From positions 1-7,564 of the forward strand of contig CAYOFK010000143.1 in NCBI GenBank assembly GCA_964403185.1: a stretch of DNA of 7,564 bases, read 5' to 3'. A program made the translations under genes and the position numbers. Below, one piece after another: positions 1 to 5,768 of the stretch. Source of the stretch: CAYOFK01 sp964403185. Lineage in GTDB: Bacteria; Bacteroidota; Bacteroidia; Bacteroidales; VadinHA17. Every line of letters starts with the position of its first letter. Within the stretch, counting starts at the first letter, position 1. Below the pieces are notes generated by a model, which saw only the letters and a list, made by a program, of their open reading frames with translations, was not told the DNA's origin and ran no database searches.

Positions 1-161
1 GCATCGTAAAAAATGGGAGCGGCATCATCGATGGACACAGAATCGGCCACGGTTTCATCCTGTGGATCCTGTTGTGCCAGGCTGATTGTGGTTGGTATGA
101 ACGCCTGCGTGTTCAATATCAGGAGTCCCAGAATACTAAAAACCAGTAAGATCTTTTTCAT
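1..161 (-). CDS. Exported protein, N-terminal part only (function unknown)
   Basis: The start codon is at 161 and 53 complete codons are visible before the window edge, so the C-terminus is missing. The protein begins MKKILLVFSILGLLIL, a charged n-region followed by a hydrophobic core, and then SLAQQDPQDE, which reads as a Sec signal peptide cleaved after Ala29 to leave an N-terminal Gln, as is common in Bacteroidota. After that it becomes acidic and low in complexity (DETVADSVSIDDAAP). The start lies 6 bases after the stop of the membrane glycosyltransferase, so the two are probably co-transcribed. There is no clear Shine-Dalgarno, only an A/T-rich leader. Short acidic stretches after a signal peptide occur in several families, including Bacteroidota ExbB-like proteins, but nothing visible identifies this one. 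Confidence 0.75.
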   Translation of the reverse strand, partial: MKKILLVFSILGLLILNTQAFIPTTISLAQQDPQDETVADSVSIDDAAPIFYD

Positions 162-167
162 AATATT

Positions 168-2276
168 TTATTTTAAAGCATTTGCATGCTTGAGGTATTT
201 GTTCCCAACTTCCCGGTTTCCGGCCTTCAGGTAGTAATTACCAAGGGCCTTGTACGCCGGGGCATAAACAGGGTTCAAAGTTAAGCATTTCTTAAGATAA
301 TGGATGCCATCTTCATGCTTTCCCTGTGCAAAATAGAGTTGAGCAAGCTGAATATAGGCTGGAAAAAATTTGTAGTTGGTCTCAATCGTGTTGCTGAAGT
401 ATAATTCGGCCCGGCTTAACCGTCCGGTCTGCATGTAAAGCTGTCCAAACAGGTTGGTGCCAACTTCATAATATGGGTATAGGTCCAACAACCTGTTCAG
501 GGTGTATTCGGCCAGTTCCCAACGTTCTGTTTTCATGTAGGCCTTTGCCAGGTTTACATAAACCGATACCTGTTGGTTGTCCTTTGCAATGGCATTCAGG
601 CTATGCCGGATAGAAGCTTCATACAAACCTTCATTATAAGTATTGTAAGCTTTCAGGTCTTCCTTGTGGTCCCTGATTAAAACTGCGGAGATGGGAATTC
701 CGTCCACCTTTACACTCTTAATGGTGTTCAGGGGAGGAAAAGTTCCATTCAACAGGTGCAGGGGCTGGATGTAACTGTTCCCAATTATGGCAAAATCCCA
801 GTCGGTGTTTCCCCGTGTATAATAACTGACAGGAACCGTTTTTACAGGAATTTCCCTGAACCACCATCTTACCGGAAAATTCGAGGCAACCACAATGGTA
901 TCGGGTTGTTTGGATTTTTGTATTTCCTCCTGTGAAAGCACCCACTCACTGGCTTCACGCATGCCATGGAAATAATAGTCGGTCTCGTACAAGCCATAAA
1001 TGCCCTGAATACCTCCGGCAATTTCATTGTAATACAAGTACTGGTAAGGATGATTTCTAACAGAAAACAGAAGAGGATTTAAGCTTAAAAGTACGAACAG
1101 GATTCCGATACTGACAGAGATCCATTTTTTAGCTGATAGTGAGAACAATTGATTCAGCCCTTCAGAAGCCAGGATGACGAGGGGTGGGTAAATAAACAAT
1201 ACATGGCGCCACGCCCCGTAGATATTGGAGCCTTTTATGATGATAAAGGCCAGGGGCAACAGAATGGAGATAAGCAGGAACCAGGAGAACAACCTGTGTT
1301 CCCGGATCTTCTGTTTTTTGAACAGAACAAAAAAGATACAAAGCCCCCATAAAACAATGAAAGGGATGGTCATAATCATATACTTCGGCAGGTAGTACCA
1401 GGGCAACAACTCTGACCAGACCACTTCTCCTTCAAAGATCTGACGCAGGCTTGTTGGAAATTGGGACATGGCTCTCAGGGCCCGGAACGGATGTAAAACC
1501 GGTTGTTCCAATCCGTATGGCCAGAATACAAGCCCCAGAAACCAGGATGCCAAAACCACTAGAAGCACTACCAGAACTGTATTCAGAAGAGCCGGTGTAT
1601 CTCTAAGCAAGGCCTTTCCTCTATTAAAGAAGAGATGGATTCCTGAAAACAGGAACAGGTATACATACACCAGGGCTCCGCCAATACGAATACTGATGAT
1701 GAATGCAAAGGCAGAGATGGTCCACAGCAGGGCACCTATGGAGGGTTTGGGAAGCTCTTTTACCAGGCGTAAGAGGCCAAACAATGAGGCGATGTACCCA
1801 AGAGCAAAAGGAATATCCTTGAGGTTATTGAATGCATGTCCGATAAACCTGGGGGAAATGAGAAAAAGCACTATTGCAAGGATCCCGGTTCGGTATCCAA
1901 ATAATGAAACAGCCAGTAAGGCGCTGAGCATTATAGTCAGCCAGCCGGCAAGGGCATTGGCTTTATGCCGGAATTTATAGATGTCTTTTACATTGAATAT
2001 CCCCGAAATGAGTGTGGTTACATTATCAAATGACTGCCCGTAATATTTAAGATGTGTGCCAGGTGTATTTAAAGCCGATTTGTCCGAACCTCCACTCTTA
2101 TAATAATTCAGGACCTTAAGGGAGTGGTTGTAATGCAGGTATTCGTCGCCGGAAATTCCGGCATCCAGACTCAGAAAAGGGAGCAGGAAAAAAGAAAAAA
2201 TGGCCAGCCCCCAGAAAAGGGATCTTTGATTCAAAGAAACCAATAATCCGGGCCGGGAAGTTTTTAACCACTTCAT
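168..2276 (-). CDS. GT39-like (GT-C fold) membrane glycosyltransferase with C-terminal TPR domain
   Basis: A 702-residue integral membrane protein. About ten hydrophobic segments lie between residues 20 and 405. The first extracytoplasmic loop carries GDEYLH with an Asp-Glu pair at 44-45, as in ArnT/PMT-type GT-C enzymes, where the acidic residue is catalytic. A second family-like block, SPRFIGHAFNNLKDIP (141-156), follows, then YGAWRHVLFIYPPL near 353-366. Residues 406-540 form a soluble region starting HPYQYLYYNEIAGG. From about 537 to the end there are four to five TPR units with the A-Y / A-P-A-Y-x-A-L-G pattern. The family uses a polyprenyl-phosphate sugar as donor and works on the periplasmic face of the inner membrane. 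The gene starts 2 bases after the GT2 stop, so the pair is probably translationally coupled and the GT2 enzyme probably supplies the donor. The acceptor is unknown: a protein, lipid or glycan is possible. TPR fusion is the notable feature. Confidence 0.88.
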   Translation of the reverse strand: MKWLKTSRPGLLVSLNQRSLFWGLAIFSFFLLPFLSLDAGISGDEYLHYNHSLKVLNYYKSGGSDKSALNTPGTHLKYYGQSFDNVTTLISGIFNVKDIYKFRHKANALAGWLTIMLSALLAVSLFGYRTGILAIVLFLISPRFIGHAFNNLKDIPFALGYIASLFGLLRLVKELPKPSIGALLWTISAFAFIISIRIGGALVYVYLFLFSGIHLFFNRGKALLRDTPALLNTVLVVLLVVLASWFLGLVFWPYGLEQPVLHPFRALRAMSQFPTSLRQIFEGEVVWSELLPWYYLPKYMIMTIPFIVLWGLCIFFVLFKKQKIREHRLFSWFLLISILLPLAFIIIKGSNIYGAWRHVLFIYPPLVILASEGLNQLFSLSAKKWISVSIGILFVLLSLNPLLFSVRNHPYQYLYYNEIAGGIQGIYGLYETDYYFHGMREASEWVLSQEEIQKSKQPDTIVVASNFPVRWWFREIPVKTVPVSYYTRGNTDWDFAIIGNSYIQPLHLLNGTFPPLNTIKSVKVDGIPISAVLIRDHKEDLKAYNTYNEGLYEASIRHSLNAIAKDNQQVSVYVNLAKAYMKTERWELAEYTLNRLLDLYPYYEVGTNLFGQLYMQTGRLSRAELYFSNTIETNYKFFPAYIQLAQLYFAQGKHEDGIHYLKKCLTLNPVYAPAYKALGNYYLKAGNREVGNKYLKHANALK

Positions 2277-2278
2277 TT

Positions 2279-3202
2279 TTACTGATCCTGAGAATAAAAT
2301 TTCCTGACAAGGTATATGGGCCGGTTTTGAGATTCTTTATAAATCCGGAAGATGTATTCACCAATCACCCCCATAAAAGTCAACTGAATGGATCCGAGAA
2401 AATAAATGCTCAATAGTGTTGAGGACCATCCAATCACGGCAAAATCAAATATTTTGGCTACGATAACGTAGGCTCCTGCAAGAAAAAAAACAACGACTCC
2501 AAGGATGCCCAGATAGAGGCAAGCCTTCAGTGGGATCCGTGAAAACGAGTAGATGGCATCTGCACTCATGCTGAACAACCATTTCAGGCTCGTCCGGGAT
2601 TTTCCAGCGGGCCTGTCAGCACGGTGGTATTCTATTTCACCCTGTCTGAAGCCGATGTACGAACGGAGCCCGGGAAGGTAACGGATTTTTTCTTTCAATT
2701 CCAGCAAGCCTTTGAGTGCGGTCCGGTTGAACATTGAAAAATTACCGACATGTTGGATGTTTTTCAGCCCGGAGATCCTGTTGAACAGAAAATGAAAGCT
2801 TTGGATCAACAGCCTTTTGTGGTATTTTTCTTTTCGTGATATCCGCCGGGCATTGATGATGTCGTAGTTTCCTGTTTGCATTTTCTGATACATGCCGGCG
2901 ATCAGTTCGGGAGGATCCTGAAGATCGGCGTCCATCAACACAACATAATCACCCCTGGCGTGTTCGATGCCTGCGGTCAAAGCTGCCTGCAAGCCAAAAT
3001 TTCGCGACAGGGAAAGTACTTTTACAGAAGGTTTCTGCTTATGGATTTTCAGTAGTATCCCGAGACTGTTATCCGTACTGCCGTCATCCACACAGATGAT
3101 CTCGAAATTTGAGCCGGTTCCTGAAAGGGCAGCGATTGAACGTTCAAGAAGCTCCGGGATCAACGGTTCTTCATTATAGATGGGCAGAATTAGTGAGATC
3201 AT
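2279..3202 (-). CDS. Polyprenyl-phosphate glycosyltransferase, GT2 family (GtrB/DPM1-like)
   Basis: A 307-residue, full-length enzyme with a GT-A domain followed by two membrane helices. The N-terminus is MISLILPIYNEE; CVDDGSTDNS has the nucleotide-binding DD at 39-40; DADLQDPPE (91-99) holds the metal-binding DxD. RPAGKSRTSLKW (197-208) is the conserved C-terminal catalytic-domain signature. Hydrophobic helices span about 226-250 and 261-285, and the protein ends with the typical GEYIFRIYKE...RPIYLV. The family transfers a sugar from a nucleotide donor to undecaprenyl or dolichyl phosphate at the cytoplasmic face of the membrane. Which sugar cannot be told from sequence. The gene is first in a downstream block, with a candidate promoter just upstream, and is followed at 2 bases by a GT-C enzyme that would use its product. 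The start at 3202 gives the full N-terminal beta strand, and no earlier start is needed. Confidence 0.93.
   Translation of the reverse strand: MISLILPIYNEEPLIPELLERSIAALSGTGSNFEIICVDDGSTDNSLGILLKIHKQKPSVKVLSLSRNFGLQAALTAGIEHARGDYVVLMDADLQDPPELIAGMYQKMQTGNYDIINARRISRKEKYHKRLLIQSFHFLFNRISGLKNIQHVGNFSMFNRTALKGLLELKEKIRYLPGLRSYIGFRQGEIEYHRADRPAGKSRTSLKWLFSMSADAIYSFSRIPLKACLYLGILGVVVFFLAGAYVIVAKIFDFAVIGWSSTLLSIYFLGSIQLTFMGVIGEYIFRIYKESQNRPIYLVRKFYSQDQ
2286..2289 (-). promoter_or_regulatory. Ribosome binding site inside the end of the GT2 gene
   Basis: Read on the minus strand, AGGA sits 9 bases before the ATG at 2276, within the last codons of the GT2 gene. It supports this start for the membrane glycosyltransferase and suggests coupled translation of the pair. 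The match is short, so it is only moderate evidence. Confidence 0.45.
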
Positions 3203-3224
3203 TACTGTGTCGGGCTTGGTGTTA

Positions 3225-3255
3225 TAAATTTAGTTTAATTACCTCGAAATGCAAT
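3225..3255 (-). promoter_or_regulatory. Candidate Bacteroidetes-type promoter for the GT2 / GT-C genes
   Basis: On the minus strand ATTG (3255-3252) is followed after 19 bases by TAAATTTA (3232-3225). The Bacteroidetes primary sigma factor consensus is TTTG at -33 and TAnnTTTG at -7, with about 19-21 bases between, so three of four and seven of eight positions fit at an accepted spacing. The -7 element ends 22 bases before the GT2 start codon, giving a short leader. The region is A/T-rich, so a chance match is possible. Confidence 0.4.
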
Positions 3256-3294
3256 AGATGGGAGCCAGGATTGTGGAAATGGAATGATGGAATG

Positions 3295-3347
3295 ATATCG
3301 GAGCGGGATTGCCATATTATATGGCCGGATGCCAAAATTTCCGATAT
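3295..3347. repeat. Nested imperfect inverted repeat
   Basis: Outer arms ATATCGGA (3295-3302) and TCCGATAT (3340-3347) are exact complements. They enclose an inner 15-base palindrome, GCCATAT-T-ATATGGC (3311-3325). The unpaired stretches are 8 and 14 bases. It lies 40 to 92 bases upstream of the candidate promoter -33 element. It could be an operator, an RNA structure or a decayed repeat; chance cannot be excluded. Confidence 0.35.
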
Positions 3348-3427
3348 TCTCATGTTAGCCGTGGGCGGAGCCCATGGATTTGGCATATCCCATAAACTGG
3401 TTTTGGCTGAAGCCGGGTGTTATTCTT

Positions 3428-3462
3428 TATTCACCGGATGACTGAGAGTCACCCGGTGAATA
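3428..3462 (-). terminator. Hairpin with 16-bp stem, possible transcript 3' end
   Basis: Arms 3428-3443 and 3447-3462 pair over 16 positions around a 3-base loop. Position 3438 opposite 3452 is an A-C mismatch in a plus-strand transcript but a U-G wobble pair in a minus-strand transcript, so the stem is unbroken only in the direction in which the flanking genes are read. No U-run follows on the minus strand, so this is not a textbook intrinsic terminator. It may instead stabilise the 3' end of the operon message. Confidence 0.45.
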
Positions 3463-3468
3463 TTTTAC

Positions 3469-3501
3469 AGACCTACGAGGTTTTCAAAACCTCGTAGGTC
3501 T
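3469..3501. repeat. 33-base perfect palindrome with single-base centre
   Basis: Arm AGACCTACGAGGTTTT (3469-3484) is followed by C at 3485 and then the exact reverse complement of the arm (3486-3501). Sixteen of sixteen pairs are perfect. The inner TTTT/AAAA and outer G/C-rich parts give a bidirectional hairpin or cruciform. From memory, very similar palindromes are scattered between genes in many Bacteroidota genomes. Only one copy is present here, so repetition has to be checked in the genome. Confidence 0.8.
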
Positions 3502-3518
3502 CAAAGTGGACAGGTGGG

Positions 3519-3549
3519 CCGGTCGGCAGGCTTGCTGCCATCCGACCGG
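3519..3549. repeat. G/C-rich interrupted hairpin just after the operon
   Basis: Arms CCGGTCGG (3519-3526) and CCGACCGG (3542-3549) are exact complements. An alternative fold pairs CCGGTC with GACCGG outside and GGCAG with CTGCC inside, with a 4-base bulge. It starts 35 bases after the stop codon of the last oxidoreductase gene. No U-run follows on the minus strand, so it may be a 3' stability element or part of a repeat family rather than a full terminator. Confidence 0.55.
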
Positions 3550-3584
3550 TATCTGGGAGTGTTAATATTGTATTCGGAACAGAT

Positions 3585-4715
3585 CTAAATTTCCACCCAG
3601 ATATTCCCTTCCTTGTTGGATTTGACGGCTGCTTCTATGAATTTCATGCCGCGCACACCATCTTCAATTCCGGGAAATTCTCCCGCATCGACTTTTAGTC
3701 CGCGAATGGCTTTGGCTGCTCCTTTATAAAGATTTCCAAAAGCCTCATAGATCCCTTCAGGATGGCCGGGAGGCAGAACGTGACTGGCTAAGGCAAAACC
3801 TGAATTGTATTCATGTCCGGGTTTATAGACTTTCACGGGCTCATCATCATTTATCAGATAAAGGTAGTTGGGATCTTCCTGTTCCCATTTTAGTCCGCCT
3901 TTGGAACCATATACGGCAATACGGATGTTATTTTCCTCTCCGGTGGCAATCTGGCTTGCGCGGATCACCCCCTTGAAATTTCCATCGAACCTTAATAAAA
4001 CCGTACCATCAAGATCCATGGGATTGTCTTCTTTCAATGAATTCAGATCGGCCAGGATCTTCTTAATTTTTTCACCGGTAGTATATTCAATCAGGTTAAA
4101 GGCATGCACTCCGATGTCGGCCATACAGCTGCTGATACCACTGATCTTAGGGTCCAGTCGCCAGGTATTGAGTGTTGCTCCTTTGTTGTGGATGATGGCA
4201 TTCACCCAGCCCTGATAGTACTGGGCATCGATGCGTTGGATCTTTCCTAAAACGCCCTGTTGGATAAGGCTGCGCATTTGTCGTACCATGGGGTATCCGG
4301 TATAGGTATGGGTAAGGCAAAAAACAAGCTCACGTTCTTTAAGCAGATGTTGTAAATATTCCGCATCTTCAACGGATGTTGTCAGGGGCTTATCACAAAT
4401 TACATGAAAACCATTCTCGATGAGTTTTTTAGCATGTTCAAAGTGAATGTAATTGGGGGTTACAATGGATACTGCCTGCATGCGTTCTCCTTCCGGGAGT
4501 TTGAGTTCGCCCTTAATCAAGGCATCAATTGTAGCGTAGCACCTTTCAAGATCCAGTCCTTCCTCTTTGGCGAATTTCAGACTTTTTTCATGGCTGGCAC
4601 TGAACAGGCCGCCAACCAATGTATAGTCGTTACAGATCCTTGAAGCACGGCGGTGAGCATCTCCGATAAAGGCGCCAATGCCCCCACCAATCATGCCCAG
4701 GTTTATTTTTTTCAT
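3585..4715 (-). CDS. Gfo/Idh/MocA family oxidoreductase, cytoplasmic
   Basis: A 376-residue NAD(P)-dependent sugar or polyol dehydrogenase-like protein of usual family length. The N-terminus has a Rossmann nucleotide-binding loop, GMIGGGIGAFIG (7-18). SIVTPNYIHFEHA (83-95) and CDKPLTTS (107-114) follow; K109 is the conserved catalytic lysine, with Asp in place of the commoner Glu just before it. ADIGVHAFNLIEY (199-211) supplies the D200 and H204 pair that completes the catalytic triad in this family. No signal peptide is present, so it should act in the cytoplasm. It is the last gene of the operon, 24 bases after the TIM-barrel isomerase-like gene, and its stop is followed by hairpins. The substrate is unknown. 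Known relatives oxidise or reduce inositols, glucosides at C3, and other pyranoses. Subfamily assignment needs a structural or phylogenetic comparison. Confidence 0.92.
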   Translation of the reverse strand: MKKINLGMIGGGIGAFIGDAHRRASRICNDYTLVGGLFSASHEKSLKFAKEEGLDLERCYATIDALIKGELKLPEGERMQAVSIVTPNYIHFEHAKKLIENGFHVICDKPLTTSVEDAEYLQHLLKERELVFCLTHTYTGYPMVRQMRSLIQQGVLGKIQRIDAQYYQGWVNAIIHNKGATLNTWRLDPKISGISSCMADIGVHAFNLIEYTTGEKIKKILADLNSLKEDNPMDLDGTVLLRFDGNFKGVIRASQIATGEENNIRIAVYGSKGGLKWEQEDPNYLYLINDDEPVKVYKPGHEYNSGFALASHVLPPGHPEGIYEAFGNLYKGAAKAIRGLKVDAGEFPGIEDGVRGMKFIEAAVKSNKEGNIWVEI

Positions 4716-4739
4716 AATCTTGGTATTATTTAGATGTTG

Positions 4740-5732
4740 TTATTCTTCAAATGCAGAGTCGAAGGAAATACCGGAGGGATTAAAATCCACAGCTTTTACA
4801 AATTCACAAGCTTCCCGGGCGCCTTCCTCACGATTCATGCCGCTGTCTTCCCATTCCACTGAGAGAGGGCCGTGATACCCGATCCGGTTCAAGGCACGGA
4901 TAATCTCTTCAAAAGCAATATTACCTCGTCCCAAACTCCTGAAATCCCAATACCTCCGTCTGTCACCAAAATCCAGGTTTCCGCCAAACACACCCGCTTC
5001 GGTAGCAAAGGGTGACCAGCCTGCATCTTTCATATGAACATGAAAGATACGGTCGCTGAATTTATAAATAAACTCCAGGTAATCTACGCCCTGGTACCCC
5101 AGATGACTGGGATCATAATTAAAACCAAAGGCAGGATGATAATTGATGGCCTTAAGAGCTCTTTCAGATGTGACAACATCAAAAGCTATTTCAGTGGGAT
5201 GAACCTCTAAACCAAACCGTATATGTAGTTTCTTAAACTCATCCATAATGGGTTTCCAGCGGTGTGCAAAATCTTTATAACCTGCTTCTATCATTTCTGC
5301 GGGAACGGGAGGGAAGGAATAATTCAGATGCCAGATCGAACTTCCTGTAAATCCATTAACCAGTTCAATTCCCAGCCGGTTGGCAGCTATTGCTGTTTTT
5401 ATGATTTCTTCGGCAGCCCGCTTCCTGACGCCTTCAGGGTCGCCATCGCCCCATACATAGTGGGGAAGAATGCCTTTATGACGTTCATCAATCCTGTCAC
5501 AAACCGCCTGGCCCACCAGGTGAGTGGATATGGCAAACAGTTTCAGATCATGTTTTTTCAGTGTTTCAAGCTTCTGCTGACAATAGTTTTCATCGGCTTT
5601 ATCCACTTCAAAGTGGTCTCCCCAGCAAGCCAGTTCAAGTCCGTCGTATCCGAAGGCTTTGGCTTTTTCACAAATTATTTCGAAAGGCATATCGGCCCAC
5701 TGGCCTGTGAATAAAGTTACTGGTCTGGCCAT
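4740..5732 (-). CDS. Sugar isomerase/epimerase-like TIM-barrel protein (AP endonuclease 2 / xylose isomerase-like fold)
   Basis: A 330-residue protein with the xylose isomerase-like TIM-barrel pattern. It opens with LFTGQWADMPFEII and GYDGLELACWGDHF (28-41), the hallmark of a widespread subfamily in Bacteroidota and Planctomycetota. Probable divalent-metal ligands are E176 (LEVHPTE), D207 (FNYDPSHL), H233 (HVHMKD) and E293 (SVEWED), in the order expected for the fold. No signal peptide is visible, so it is probably cytoplasmic. The family includes epimerases, isomerases, dehydratases and, in 3-keto-glycoside pathways, enzymes acting on oxidised sugars. Here it sits between two Gfo/Idh/MocA genes (gaps of 36 and 24 bases), which favours action on a keto-sugar they make or consume. 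That is inference; sequence alone gives fold and metal site, not the reaction. No strong Shine-Dalgarno precedes the start, only an A/T-rich leader. Confidence 0.9.
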   Translation of the reverse strand: MARPVTLFTGQWADMPFEIICEKAKAFGYDGLELACWGDHFEVDKADENYCQQKLETLKKHDLKLFAISTHLVGQAVCDRIDERHKGILPHYVWGDGDPEGVRKRAAEEIIKTAIAANRLGIELVNGFTGSSIWHLNYSFPPVPAEMIEAGYKDFAHRWKPIMDEFKKLHIRFGLEVHPTEIAFDVVTSERALKAINYHPAFGFNYDPSHLGYQGVDYLEFIYKFSDRIFHVHMKDAGWSPFATEAGVFGGNLDFGDRRRYWDFRSLGRGNIAFEEIIRALNRIGYHGPLSVEWEDSGMNREEGAREACEFVKAVDFNPSGISFDSAFEE

Positions 5733-5768
5733 GATGGTATATTTTAATGTACAAACAATAAGGATCAG

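Larger units (their letters stand above)
3203..3584. other. Intergenic region between the oxidoreductase operon and the glycosyltransferase pair
   Basis: This stretch of 382 bases has no credible gene on either strand. It contains, in the direction of transcription, three compact inverted repeats (3549-3519, 3501-3469, 3462-3428), a looser nested inverted repeat (3347-3295), an 8-base tandem duplication GGAATGAT at 3281-3296, and a candidate promoter (3255-3225). The layout suggests the end of one transcription unit and the start of another. No classic hairpin followed by a U-run is present on the minus strand. Confidence 0.7.

Noticed and set aside
1468..1980. A 170-residue open frame on the plus strand opposite the membrane glycosyltransferase.
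   Set aside because: It is very rich in Arg and Lys, as expected from the antisense of hydrophobic membrane codons, and has no domain.
3281..3296. Tandem GGAATGAT pair as a target-site duplication or regulatory repeat.
   Set aside because: The two 8-base copies are directly adjacent with nothing between them, so simple slippage or chance explains it.
3109..3441. A 110-residue open frame on the plus strand crossing the start of the GT2 gene into the intergenic region.
   Set aside because: It overlaps a well-supported gene in antisense, ends inside a hairpin, and its protein is rich in Cys and Trp with no recognisable domain.
3469..3501. The palindrome as a CRISPR repeat or an insertion-sequence end.
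   Set aside because: There is only one copy, with no spacers, no transposase gene and no flanking target duplication.
4740..5732. Reading the TIM-barrel protein as a DNA repair endonuclease IV.
   Set aside because: The fold is shared, but its sequence motifs and sugar-enzyme neighbours fit the sugar isomerase/epimerase branch.
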